NCBI GenBank assembly: GCA_947172415.1
Contig: OX359196.1
Coordinates: 1,304,501 to 1,368,500 of the forward strand
Direction of reading: 5' to 3'
Origin: Chondrosia reniformis
Taxonomy: Eukaryota; Porifera; Demospongiae; Chondrillida; Chondrillidae
DNA: 64,000 bases
The translations under genes and the position numbers were made by a program. This document shows positions 11,279 through 22,309 of this stretch, one piece after another; the stretch's first letter is position 1, and each line of letters opens with the position of its first letter. The notes under the pieces were generated by a model. That model was not told the DNA's origin. It worked only from the letters and a program-made list of their open reading frames with translations, and searched no databases.

Positions 11279-14200
11279 ATGGAAAAGTGCTTCTTCCTCA
11301 AGATTATTTTTCTTATTGTCTCCTGCAAATTGCAATTGTCAGATTGTAGAAATCACACATTTTGGGTGACGCCTATGACTGGTCAAAACTGTCACAACAG
11401 AACACCATGTAACACAACTGCTGAATACTACCAACAGAATAACAGCATCTTCTCAACATCAAACAGTACGTGGATATTTCTTAACGGAACACACGAATTC
11501 AAGACTAATATGGGCGTAATTAGTTCAACTGAACATGTGACCTTTAAGGGTGAGTACCCAGACTGTTGTCTTGTACACATAAGAACTATACGTGTTTGGG
11601 TTTACCTCAACCATGGCCAGTTTATTGGGTTTGAAAATTTACATTTTGCAGCTGACAGTGATACATGGACCAGGTTTATTGTAGTTAATAATACTAATGG
11701 TTTGACATTCTCCAATGTGCACTTGCAAGGAGGAAACATCCATTTAATTTTAATAGATAGCTACATTGAAATTTGGAATTGTTCATTCAGTTACACTTAT
11801 ATGAGACTAGAATCCATGGCATCAGTGGTATCTGAAATAATTGATGAAAGTATGAGAAATATAATAATGCAAATTGTTGAATGTTTCTTCCGAAATTCAA
11901 CTATGGAAATATTAGGTGATGGCCATTGGGACTGGCGGACTGATGGGTATGGAGCATTTTATTTTCAACCCGGAAGAAAGATCCTCACAGCAGCTGTAGC
12001 AATCCACAACTGTACTTTTGTTGGAGACAATCACCAATCGACTGCCTTAACAATAAGGTCTTTATCTATTCCAATCTTGCTGTCTGAAACTAAGATTGTG
12101 AATTATTCCACTGCTGCCATTATGTGTGAGGATGCTATGATACACTTCAAAGGAAAAAATTGGATTGACAATAATGGAAACAGAGCTAGAGAGATATTAC
12201 CCTATGGCAACTTTTATGATTCGGAAATTTTTGGATCAATATTCTTGAAAACATCTGTTATTCTGATTCAACAGAATTCAAAGCTACAAATAAGCAACAA
12301 TTATAATTGGGTAGGGTACGATTGGTTTAATATGTTTCCTTACCAGGGTACCTGCCCATTATTCCTGGTCAATAGCAGCCTAGAATTGTTAAATATATAT
12401 GAAGTGGAAAATGAATTCAATGGATCCATTGAATTTACTAACAATACAATATTCAGAGGAGGGGGGAATCAGATATTCAATGGGTACTTATCAAAATGCT
12501 TGCCTGAAACATCAAACAATACAGCAGCTATTCCAAATATAACTACATTGAAAGATATCCTACATTTACCATCATGGACTTCAAGAGATATCTCCTCACC
12601 ACCTCATGGATTATGTCTCTGCAATGATAGTGATTTGGGAAATAGACAACTCTGGGATTGCAACGAGTACACCAATTTTACTATATATGGAGGGTTAGAT
12701 TTCACCATATATATTACTCTAATTGGAGATTTAAACCTTGCAGTAAATGATTTTGTTGATCTATCATATAAAATAGGAATTAATTCCTATGAGAGAAGTA
12801 ATCAATTATATGTACATGGAGAATGTTATCCAATGCAATTTGATGGGCAGATCTATAGGGGGAGTGAAGCAAGCTTTAGAAATGGAAAGAAGCATTTGAA
12901 AACAGTGCAAGTCAACTTTTATGAATGCCCCCTTGGTTTCAAACAACATCTATTAAATACAAGCCTCTCACCAACTTGTTTATGTGATGATTTTCTAAAC
13001 GATCATGGATTTAGCTGTACTATCAGGCACAGTGGATTTAAGTTCCAGCAAAGCAGAGATGACTACTGGATCCATTATGATTTGGATACTCTGACATTCA
13101 GTGATCACTGTCCCTCTTTCTTTTGCAACAATCAGCTCAAGGAGAAAGGAATAGTTTTCAAAAGTAGTAATCTACGTATATCTCCTGCACAACAGTGTAA
13201 TGGCGATAATAAACGCTTGGGTATACTCTGTAGCGAGTGCCCACCAGGACACAGCTCCACTTTTGGTGGTCAAAGATGTAGGTGTTGCAAAGATCTTTGG
13301 TATCTTATGCTTTTGTTGGTTGGTGGCTTTGATCTGTTAATGTTATTTCTATTCCTTCTCTTTAATTTTACAATTGTTTACCAAACCACCATCGGCATTG
13401 CTCTTTATGCTAATGTTTTGTACATGTATGATGACTTTTTCTTAAAACATTCCAGACACTTTGCTTACAAATTCATTGCAACTCTTAATTTAAGATTTGC
13501 CTATGAAAACTGCTTCTTTAATGAAATGAATGAATATTCAAAGCATTTGATTAAGTTTTGTAGTCCATTTTCGCTAATCTTTCTTATTGCCTTAATTATC
13601 TTCAGTGCAAATAAATTGAAACTAAAGGTTTTTAAGTTCTCCTTAATCTCTGAAAGAGCTGTACCCGTTCTTGCAACCTTGATGATAGTAACTTACTATT
13701 TCATTATTGGCAATGTATGTGACTCCTTGCGATCCACTACCATTTACACATTATCTCAAAATGAATCTATAACTGTGACTAAACACTGGCTATATCAACC
13801 TGCTCTAAAGTACTTTGAAATGAAGCATTTAGGTTTGGCAATGTTTGCATTGCTGTTAACTCTCCTGTATGCTCTTCCCCTCACTGTGATCGTACTCTTT
13901 GGAGATATTTTGAAAAGAAAATTAATCCACTTTATATGGTTCAGTCATTTCATTGATGCATTTTATGCACCATATCGCTGGCCATTTGGGTTCTGGTTAG
14001 GAGTACGCCTATTGCTTAGAATAATTTTGGTTATTCCACGAGGAATGCTTTCCGAACACAGATATGCCCTCTTTGTAGCATTCGTAATGATAATATTCTT
14101 GGCAGTACAAACATGCATAAAACCATTCCACAGTGGAAGGAGTCATCATGATGAGTCAAAAGATTATGACGAACACCACAAATCCCTTTGGAGAAAAAGG

Positions 14201-14770
14201 ATAAATAAGATTATAAAGTGGTGCACCAACCCTCTCTTTCTTGATGGTCTCCTCCAGTTAAATGCTATTCTTGTCAGTATTGCTATCTCCAGTAGGTTAC
14301 CACAACATTTGAACACAGTGGCTTGCGTATTATCTGCGACTTTTGCTGGTATACACATTACCTTAATTTTTGCATACCATGGATACATGTACTTTCCTAT
14401 TCCAAAGTGTATCAAAAGAAAATGGAAGAGTTTCAAACAAAAACTTCCAAGATTAAAAACACAAAAAGATAATGATTGCACCAATGAAATTGACTCTGTG
14501 GAGAATATTCCATTTAGGTATTTGGATTTTAATGAAGCTGACACTTCAGAAGAACGAGATATTATAGATCTAGACAGATCCACTTTATTTGATGGGAGTC
14601 CTCGAGTAATATTTAGAAACTATTTCATGCATGCCAATAGAAATTCAAACACATATACATGTAAAATGCATAACATGATTTCGTATAATATGATTTCAAG
14701 CTGTTTTGTATATGTATATTATATTGTAGAAATAATTGATAATTCATTATTATATGTACATAAAATTTAA
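11279..14770 (+). CDS. Paralog A3, intronless multipass receptor-like glycoprotein with stop-loss extension, 1163 aa
   Basis: One open frame from ATG 11279 to TAA 14768-14770. The architecture matches A2: signal peptide, N-glycosylated beta-helix-like ectodomain, LGILCSECPPGHSSTFGG module, eight to nine hydrophobic segments, acidic tail. From the start to about residue 750 only three residues differ from A2 (Tyr/Cys in the signal peptide, Ser/Pro in the HLSSW/HLPSW segment, Asp/Glu near SYERSN). About fifteen differ in the last third, most of them shared with A1. The stop codon used in A1 and A2 (TAA after DLDRST) reads TTA at 14584. Translation therefore runs through former 3' UTR for 61 more residues, a segment rich in Asn, Tyr and Ile that ends in a hydrophobic stretch. 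Whether this tail is made and tolerated is unknown. Confidence 0.92.
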   Translation: MEKCFFLKIIFLIVSCKLQLSDCRNHTFWVTPMTGQNCHNRTPCNTTAEYYQQNNSIFSTSNSTWIFLNGTHEFKTNMGVISSTEHVTFKGEYPDCCLVHIRTIRVWVYLNHGQFIGFENLHFAADSDTWTRFIVVNNTNGLTFSNVHLQGGNIHLILIDSYIEIWNCSFSYTYMRLESMASVVSEIIDESMRNIIMQIVECFFRNSTMEILGDGHWDWRTDGYGAFYFQPGRKILTAAVAIHNCTFVGDNHQSTALTIRSLSIPILLSETKIVNYSTAAIMCEDAMIHFKGKNWIDNNGNRAREILPYGNFYDSEIFGSIFLKTSVILIQQNSKLQISNNYNWVGYDWFNMFPYQGTCPLFLVNSSLELLNIYEVENEFNGSIEFTNNTIFRGGGNQIFNGYLSKCLPETSNNTAAIPNITTLKDILHLPSWTSRDISSPPHGLCLCNDSDLGNRQLWDCNEYTNFTIYGGLDFTIYITLIGDLNLAVNDFVDLSYKIGINSYERSNQLYVHGECYPMQFDGQIYRGSEASFRNGKKHLKTVQVNFYECPLGFKQHLLNTSLSPTCLCDDFLNDHGFSCTIRHSGFKFQQSRDDYWIHYDLDTLTFSDHCPSFFCNNQLKEKGIVFKSSNLRISPAQQCNGDNKRLGILCSECPPGHSSTFGGQRCRCCKDLWYLMLLLVGGFDLLMLFLFLLFNFTIVYQTTIGIALYANVLYMYDDFFLKHSRHFAYKFIATLNLRFAYENCFFNEMNEYSKHLIKFCSPFSLIFLIALIIFSANKLKLKVFKFSLISERAVPVLATLMIVTYYFIIGNVCDSLRSTTIYTLSQNESITVTKHWLYQPALKYFEMKHLGLAMFALLLTLLYALPLTVIVLFGDILKRKLIHFIWFSHFIDAFYAPYRWPFGFWLGVRLLLRIILVIPRGMLSEHRYALFVAFVMIIFLAVQTCIKPFHSGRSHHDESKDYDEHHKSLWRKRINKIIKWCTNPLFLDGLLQLNAILVSIAISSRLPQHLNTVACVLSATFAGIHITLIFAYHGYMYFPIPKCIKRKWKSFKQKLPRLKTQKDNDCTNEIDSVENIPFRYLDFNEADTSEERDIIDLDRSTLFDGSPRVIFRNYFMHANRNSNTYTCKMHNMISYNMISSCFVYVYYIVEIIDNSLLYVHKI

Positions 14771-17754
14771 ACTTGAAACAAGACAGTGATATGCATATGG
14801 TATAGGACTATCTATACTGAAACTTAAGTGACTTAACAGTATGCACATCATGATCACTTGTCATTAAATTAATGGAATCATGATTGCTTGTATAATCTAA
14901 GTATATAGCTGTACATCGAAACTAAACTAATATGTATTAGTGAATTCGAAGTGATGAAGTATTAAACACATAAGCCTCAAAAATGATTAGAACTGTAACA
15001 TTTTCAGTATTGTATTTTGATAAGTACTTACCGAATTAGGCAAGTCAACTGATTAAGTATTAATTTGAAAAAAAATTATCTTGTAATTGGTTGAAACACA
15101 GTGCATTGCTAATTAATTTACTAATTGATCCCACATGCTTGACTGTAAGAAATTAGAACTACTATTGATATGTAAAAAGATTGCCAAATTTGGTTTGAAA
15201 GAGTTATAATCACACAACCCTGCCAAGATTTTACAAAATTCACATAACATCACTATTCAAACCAATGTTTAAACATGCAGGCATGCAAATCACTCTATAA
15301 TAATTCAATATAGCTATGTATAAGTGATGTCAATGTTTAGGCAACACTAAAAGCTAATAGCTACAGGTAGTATGACTGTGAGTCAAGTAGAAGGAAATAA
15401 AGCAACTTGAATCTTAAATGGAAACGTTCGTATGTTATATTCAACTTCTTGCCTGAACCCTTTTTTATCAGTATACAAACTTACTGATGTAGGCCATTGA
15501 TCATATATATAGGGTATCTCTTCTTCCGCAGATTGCTTACACAAATGCAAAATGTGATCCTGCATGCTCATTCGAAATTGTATAAATAACATACAGACAG
15601 TGATACCAATAATTAATGAACGAGCTGCCTATATATATAGCTGCATATACTGCTACAGGCTGAGGTATATAAATAACATCTTTCTCTGCAATGATAAATA
15701 GATAATTCAAAGGTGGATTCTTGACTTACGTTATTAAAATATATAAATTGAACTCTATGGGGAGCCTGAAAAGTAAGCTGCAGGGGTAGACTCATCACTG
15801 ATCCAAGCTTCTCGTTTACTAGTAAAGTAAACTGCACAATAACAGGGAACTTCTGTATAGATAGACTATATGTAATATAGCATGAATATTTGCATATCTT
15901 TTGAAAGGACCTAAAGACGCTCTAAAAGTCGAAAGGTGATCCTTTCAAAAGATAAGTTCGAAGCAGTTAGAAGGAATCTTTAATCTAATATTTGCATATT
16001 TTAATTTTGTTATGCTAACAATGTGTTGGACTGCCCTAATGTTATGAGTTATGTAAATATACATTCTACATATACAAGCAATAATTGGGATATACTGCAA
16101 ACAATATTAATGTACGAGACTACACATCACTGGGTTATTGCTACTTTCACTGTATAATCAATGTCATGCTTTGGAGTTGTTTAAAGTCTTAATTGACTAA
16201 AATTGTTTTTCCCCATACTATGTGACCGTTTAAGACACCATGTCCATTTTCTGTGGAAGGGGTTGATTGAAACTGCTATTCATTAGATCATAATAACCTG
16301 AATAGGAGAAAGGGTAAGTTTATTCATAGGAACAATAAAACTGTACAATATTTGTTTTCTAAAGAACTGATACAATTAGACAATGATACAAATTTATAGT
16401 GAAATCAAATTGCAAGAAATCAAAACACAAAGTTATTGTTACCCAATAAGCCATTCATTGATTGTCTGCCAATTGGTCCAAAGGATGTGTTGAAACTGGT
16501 TTAAGGAATGATTCTACAAGTCTTACAAGTATACAGTCTATATAATATATGACTCACTGGTTGCTTTAATTTGGCTTAATTTCCATACCTATAAACATAC
16601 AGTATTAGCTGACAGCTATTACAGTAAAAACCAGTATTATAATGGACATATTAATCTCTGATAAGTTTCATCTTTAGTCTTTTTTAGCATTTGAAGATGT
16701 AGTTTGTCTTCTAAGAGATGCTGATTGCTTTGACCCTGGGGTTCATCTTTAAAGTGACTGATGAACTGAAATGTTTGACATCTTCGGATACTCCAATACC
16801 AAAGATGAACCATATGCATAAGATAAATAACTATATATAATCTATTATATAATATGATTATATTGTAAACTTACGTACATGTGCTTGGTATACGATGAGA
16901 CTTTAAGATCAGTTTTGATATCCTAAAGTCCTCCTATTCCTTTTCATTGTATGTAGTCATGCATATAATTTGCTGATAAGAAAACTACAATTGATTTCGA
17001 CTTGAGGGTACATACATACTTATATACGTATATATATATATTGGCAGATATACAGTATGTCACCCAAACATCAATTCAATATGTATAGTACATATATGAC
17101 ACTATGCAAAGCAGCTGTTAATGTCGCATGCACAGGATGTAACACCTTTTATTAACACACCTACGTATATATCTTCCAGTATATATGTTTATGTAAACAT
17201 GGGCACTTTTGTGTTATATTATCACGTAGTGACATTCTAGGTTGGTTATTAGACATTGTAAAGATAATTCACTCGATTCCAACCAAATGATGATCATTAC
17301 TAACATTTCAGCCACATACTGTGGCCTTCCAAGTGTTATATTACCACTGTGTGTGTTATATTGTAGTGTTATAGTGTTATATATATTGCACAGTGTTATA
17401 TTGCATTATATTATATTAGTGCCAAGTGTTATATTACCTAATATGCACATGCGTATATATCTTCCAGTATATGTTTATATAAACATAGGCACTTATACTG
17501 TATATATATAGTACAGAGAAGTGTTATATATGACAATAAGCTGTAAACCTATTGAAAGGAATTTCAAACTCCATGGCAGCATTATAATACTTGTATTCAT
17601 CTACCTGAAATGAGAAGTTATTTAAACAATAATTTATGAATGCTATTTCTCTTTCTAATTATGTAAATAGGTTAATTGAAAATATATATAACTTACATAG
17701 TCCAAAATGCCACATACGATCGCGTATATGCTCTGTTTCTAATGAATATATAAA
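14771..17754. other. Intergenic region A3-B, third copy of repeat spacer then unique DNA
   Basis: Up to about 17400 this repeats the A-cluster spacer with more changes and small deletions than the first two copies. The hairpin elements recur near 15893-15990 and 16650-16815. From about 17400 to the start of B it is unique AT-rich DNA with TGTTATATT motifs. No coding frame with family or domain resemblance was seen. Short ORFs at 15383-15837, 16637-16819, 17242-17511 and 17636-17848 are taken as chance. Confidence 0.65.
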
Positions 17755-20700
17755 ATGCAGGAGAGGTTGTTCAAATTCTTTGTTTTTCTTTTTATTAGTT
17801 TTACTCTATCAACTGCAGAAAAGGCACAGAATGACATCTTCTTGGTAACCCCTTTATATGGACAATACTGCCAGAACAGAGCACCTTGCCACACACTTGA
17901 AGACTACAATCAACAGAATAGCAGCATCTTCTCAACATCTAATGTAACATGGATATTTCTAGAAGGAAACTACACTGTAAGTTTTGTCTTAGAAATATTT
18001 GGAGCTGAAAATATTATCTTTAAAGGAGAAAGAGAGGGTTGCTGTGAGTTAATATTCACCAGTGGTGCTTCTATTTTAGAAGCTAAAAATATTTTGTTCA
18101 AAAACTTAAAGATTAGATCAATTATGAGAAAGCAATCAGAAATTCCATTGGATGTTTTTGTTAGTGTTATACCAATTGCAAATTGGATCAATCTGCCACA
18201 ATTCAATATCAGCAATGTAGAAAACTTAACATTAAACAAAGTATTAATGGTTGATTGGAATTTCATCATTACAGAACCATTTGGTGTCTGTGATTTTTTA
18301 AACTGCACATTTCAGAATGTTAATTATTTATTAAATGGAGATTCTCAAAAACTTAGAATAACCCTAGTAAATTGCGAATTTCATGATTCTTTGTTTGTAT
18401 TTAAAGGAACAGCAATAAGTGGTCACGAATTTATCAATTCTAGTGTATATTTGGGGTTATCAGAACCCAAGGTAATTTTGATTAACTGTACTTTTCACAG
18501 CAAAGAAAATGGTTTCTTTATTATAGCAAACTCAGAGAGTCCAGTCATACTCAGCAACTGCACTTTTAAAAATAACACTGAGTTTGGAATATTATTCAAA
18601 AGGAGTGTTATATTTTTACAAAATAATATTATAATTTCCAACAATTCAAATTCATTATCTTATCAGGACCTTTTGAGAATAATGCATTCAACTGTGCTTC
18701 TTCAAAACAATTCAGATGTAAGGATATTCAACAATAGGGGTGGTGGAATATATGGATGCTTTCCACCTGATTTATACTCTGATTTGTGGAATGGCTTATG
18801 CACAAGAAGGCAGTCTTCTCAACATAGACATTTTTGTTTCTTCCAATTTGTACAGCAAGATGGGCAATGGCTACAGTTAGGTGATTTTCAGAATTTCAAG
18901 GCTCTCATAGCTCTGAAAAACAATACAAAGGCAAATGTATATCAGGGAAAAAATATTTTTGCTGGACACATATCAAACTGCATTATTCAAACTCAAGATG
19001 GAGGTATTCATACAAACCAAACATTTCTTCAACATTTTATAAAATTACCATCATGGAAATCAAAGGATATATCATCACCCACGAATCAAATTTGTTTTTG
19101 TCATGAAGATAATCTTTCAAACAGAGATTTATGGGATTGCGGCAATGAGACCAATTTTGCTTTATATTCAGGAGAAGAGTTGAAACTTCACATAACCTTA
19201 CTTGGAGATTTTAACCAAACTGTAATTAATAATTACTTGGAGATCCGTAATGAAGGAGACTTTGACTCAATATTACTTAACAAAGAATGTCAACAATATT
19301 CTTTCTCCCTATATAAGCATAACAGTTCTCAAGTACATCATTTTACTCTAACACCTAGGACAGATTTTAAAGAAATCAGTTGTGTGTCACGCAACCTTTA
19401 CATAACAATCCGTCAGCATTGCCCTCCAGGGTTTGTTCAAAAATGGTCTGATTCAAAGATAGACAGTCATTCAACAACTATATCCAATGAAAATGGTTGG
19501 TGTTCTTGTAGTCCAACTTTAACAACCTTCAATGTTACATGTTCTTTATATCAGGGTGTGCCAAAATTTCTGTCAAAAAATATTTGGATTGGATTAAAGG
19601 AAGAAGCTCTAGTAATCTGTGATTACTGTCCATCATTTCACTGCAATGTACAAGACAAAATTAGTGGTATCACACTAGAAAACATCCAGTTAGAGAATTT
19701 CACAAGACAATGCAACATTGGAAACATGCGTCAAGGATTCCTTTGTAGTGAATGTCCGGATGGTTACAGTTCAACATTGGGAGGATTTAAATGTAGAAAA
19801 TGTCAATCATTTTGGCTTCTGTTTTTGATCATTTATGCATTGGCTGGTCTAGCATTTTTAGCCTTTCTGTTTCTCTTTAACTTTACTATAGTACAAGGAA
19901 CAATCAATGGAATAATTCTGTATGTCAACATTATGTACCTTTATAACGATTTCTTACAGCAATATGCAAGTAGTTCAGTGTATGCAGTCTTTTCAATTTT
20001 TCATTTTGGAACTGGAAAGAATGTATGCTTTTATGATGGAATGGAAGAAATTTCAAAATCACTGCTTCGGTTTACATTTCCGACGTATCTTGTAATCTTG
20101 GCTCTTCTCATAATATTTGGTGCACAGTTTTTAAAACTTAAACTCTTTAGAGTGCAGTTCATCATTAAGAGGTGTGTTCCAGTATTGGCTACTGTTATGA
20201 TACTGACATATACAAATTTGGTGGAAGCCATTTGGCATTCCTTTAGGTATAACCGAGTGTATTACATATCAAAAGACGGTGGGCTTTCCAAAGATCTAGT
20301 TTGGCTGTATCAACCAAAACTTCATTATTTTCAAGGAAAGCACTTAGCTTTGGGTCTTTTGGCTATTGTTGTATCTATCATTTACATCTTTCCTCTAACT
20401 ATTGTTGTACTATTTGGAGAACCTCTGAGGAGAAGGATCATACGCAAGACATGGTTTAGCCACATTATTGATGTGTTCCAAGGAGCATATCGCAAGCCGT
20501 TTGGATTCTGGTTGGGTTTGAGATTAGTGTTTAGAATTATCCTTGTTCCGATGCAGAATTACTCCATACACCTTAGTAAAATAAATTTTGCTCACACAGT
20601 ACTAAGCTGTTTGATTCTGTTCCTTTGCCTTGAGAATTTAGTCAAGCCATTTCTTAGAAAGATCAAGATAAATGATGAGACCAAAAAGAAAAATCCTACT

Positions 20701-21081
20701 TGGAAAAATGGAATAATCTCTTTCATGAATTGGCTAATTCATCCACAAGTTCAGGACAATTTATATTTGCTGAATCTTATCTTTTTGAGTATAGTTTTAG
20801 CGGGCAAACCTAATAATTTTGAATATTACCAGATTGCACTTAATTTGTCCATGGTTATTGCCTTTGTTCAAGTTTTCTATATAATTGGTTGCCATGGATA
20901 CTTATACTTTCCCATTCCAAAATATCTCAAGTTGAAGATGAAACAGTTGAAGGAAAATTTGAAGAAATGGAGGTCAAAAGAGGGTATACAAAATATTGAA
21001 GATAATTCAGCAGAATTCTTTCCATTTAGAGATGTACATTATTCATCTGATTCAGAACCCATTTCAGCTCAGCAGTCATAA
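17755..21081 (+). CDS. Paralog B, intronless multipass receptor-like glycoprotein, 1108 aa
   Basis: One open frame from ATG 17755 to TAA 21079-21081. The signal peptide is residues 1-21 (FKFFVFLFISFTLSTA core). The ectodomain starts with the family motif APCHTLEDY followed by FSTSNVTWIFLEGNY, then many N-x-S/T sites and repeated NCTF-type strands. It has KDISSPTNQICFC/LWDCGNE near residue 440, then a cysteine module with [19 protein letters not shown]. The first hydrophobic segment starts near residue 686 and ends in FLFLFNFTIVQG. The later core includes VPVLATVMIL, WFSHIIDVFQGAYRKPFGFW and [11 protein letters not shown]. The tail holds FFPFRDVHY. It lies in the same orientation as the A copies and shares spacer DNA with them. 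Its membrane half is closest to C. An AATAAA overlaps the stop codon. Function unknown. Confidence 0.93.
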   Translation: MQERLFKFFVFLFISFTLSTAEKAQNDIFLVTPLYGQYCQNRAPCHTLEDYNQQNSSIFSTSNVTWIFLEGNYTVSFVLEIFGAENIIFKGEREGCCELIFTSGASILEAKNILFKNLKIRSIMRKQSEIPLDVFVSVIPIANWINLPQFNISNVENLTLNKVLMVDWNFIITEPFGVCDFLNCTFQNVNYLLNGDSQKLRITLVNCEFHDSLFVFKGTAISGHEFINSSVYLGLSEPKVILINCTFHSKENGFFIIANSESPVILSNCTFKNNTEFGILFKRSVIFLQNNIIISNNSNSLSYQDLLRIMHSTVLLQNNSDVRIFNNRGGGIYGCFPPDLYSDLWNGLCTRRQSSQHRHFCFFQFVQQDGQWLQLGDFQNFKALIALKNNTKANVYQGKNIFAGHISNCIIQTQDGGIHTNQTFLQHFIKLPSWKSKDISSPTNQICFCHEDNLSNRDLWDCGNETNFALYSGEELKLHITLLGDFNQTVINNYLEIRNEGDFDSILLNKECQQYSFSLYKHNSSQVHHFTLTPRTDFKEISCVSRNLYITIRQHCPPGFVQKWSDSKIDSHSTTISNENGWCSCSPTLTTFNVTCSLYQGVPKFLSKNIWIGLKEEALVICDYCPSFHCNVQDKISGITLENIQLENFTRQCNIGNMRQGFLCSECPDGYSSTLGGFKCRKCQSFWLLFLIIYALAGLAFLAFLFLFNFTIVQGTINGIILYVNIMYLYNDFLQQYASSSVYAVFSIFHFGTGKNVCFYDGMEEISKSLLRFTFPTYLVILALLIIFGAQFLKLKLFRVQFIIKRCVPVLATVMILTYTNLVEAIWHSFRYNRVYYISKDGGLSKDLVWLYQPKLHYFQGKHLALGLLAIVVSIIYIFPLTIVVLFGEPLRRRIIRKTWFSHIIDVFQGAYRKPFGFWLGLRLVFRIILVPMQNYSIHLSKINFAHTVLSCLILFLCLENLVKPFLRKIKINDETKKKNPTWKNGIISFMNWLIHPQVQDNLYLLNLIFLSIVLAGKPNNFEYYQIALNLSMVIAFVQVFYIIGCHGYLYFPIPKYLKLKMKQLKENLKKWRSKEGIQNIEDNSAEFFPFRDVHYSSDSEPISAQQS

Positions 21082-21182
21082 ATAAAGGGAGTAAGCCTTT
21101 AACCTTTCATGAAGCATCAAAGCTTAAGTTTTTGTCATACCTATTGTGTATATATGAATATAACCTTCTGTATTTCAACAAT

Positions 21183-21186
21183 GTTG

Positions 21187-21239
<53 letters not shown>

Positions 21240-21241
21240 TT
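21183..21241. repeat. (TTA)n microsatellite
   Basis: An almost pure run of TTA/ATT trinucleotides of about 58 bases, starting about 100 bases after the stop codon of paralog B. Confidence 0.95.
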
Positions 21242-21451
21242 TTATTGTTATTGTTATTGTATTATTATGGAAAAAGGATGATGATTGGTGGTAATTAGGG
21301 CATGAATGAGGTAACAGGATTAAAAAAAAAGGCCTAAGTGTCCATATACAATAAAATACTAGATGAAATAATACAGGAAACACAAACATTAAATAATATT
21401 ACATGAAAAGTGATCTTATAATACATTTACTTATAAAATAAAATTAAAATT

Positions 21452-21454
21452 ATT

Positions 21455-21493
<39 letters not shown>

Positions 21494-21495
21494 TA

Positions 21496-21543
<48 letters not shown>
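21452..21543. repeat. (ATT)n microsatellite
   Basis: About 90 bases of ATT repeats with one interruption (TTTATATT). It is a second trinucleotide run downstream of paralog B, separate from that at 21183. Confidence 0.95.
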
Positions 21544-22147
21544 GCATGGCTTTGTAGTATTAATTATATATTCTGGCTGGATTAATAAAATCATTAATTG
21601 GTATATGTTAATTTATAACCAATATTAACAAGCAACTACAATATAAGATTGTATAGGAGGTTATTAATACACACGGAAAGTAACGCCTACACTCGATATA
21701 GGATTGAGGTCGAGGCACTCCACTATAATCGAGTGAAGCGCTCGAGCAATCTTTACATACATACGTATACGTATACTCTTTATATATCTCTTAGTATTAC
21801 AGTGCGCTATATGCATACACACGTACATACATACATTATACGAACAAAGTGAGTTAATTGCACAAGGCCTGTGCAAAGGATGATAAACCAAATTCATTGG
21901 AAATTGTTACATCACCAACCAAGTGACCATAGTCACCGAATTTCTATTAAATTGGCAACCAGTGATCGGCTCCCAGTCATCCAAGATGGAAAAATTCATC
22001 AAAAAGCCACAGTGCTCATAGACCATTGTAATAGACAGGGTGAGTTTAACGTTTCTATCATACAGACATAAAGAATTATACAAAACTTCACATTACGGAA
22101 AATTCAAATGTAAGAAAGACCTGCCAATCAAACATAACCTTGCATGA

Positions 22148-22309
22148 CATAAGATTCTTTTATTTCTGATGTGTGGTGATATTGAAAGTAACCCTGGGAC
22201 TACCTATGTTTGTGTAAGTTGTGAAAAAACCATACTTAGAAAGCATAAGACTATTTCCTGTGACGGTTGTTCATTTTTGGTTTCATATCTGATGCGTAGG
22301 TATAACTGA
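22148..22309 (+). mobile_element. Remnant of a non-LTR retrotransposon (LINE) ORF with 2A-like motif
   Basis: A 53-codon frame reads LLFLMCGDIESNPGT, then two Cys pairs spaced like a PHD/zinc-finger module (YVCVSCEKT and ISCDGCSF), and ends in TGA. Non-LTR retrotransposons of several invertebrates are known to carry a hydrophobic stretch plus a D-x-E-x-NPGP (2A-like) motif near the ORF start, followed by Cys-rich fingers. Here the final Pro is Thr and no endonuclease or reverse transcriptase follows, so this is a decayed fragment. The frame has a stop immediately upstream (TGA 22145). Confidence 0.6.

Larger units (their letters stand above)
1..17400 (+). repeat. 6.75 kb tandem segmental repeat, about 2.6 units
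   Basis: The same anchor (the AYENCFF codons) occurs at 1, 6747 and 13499, giving periods of 6746 and 6752 bases. Each unit holds one A gene plus its whole intergenic region of about 3.4 kb. The intergenic copies differ by scattered substitutions and small indels, so the duplications are recent. The third unit loses similarity near 17400, in the GTGTTATATT-rich stretch upstream of gene B; the last ~600 bases upstream of A2 and A3 are absent in front of B. The left boundary lies outside the window. The right coordinate is approximate. Confidence 0.92.
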
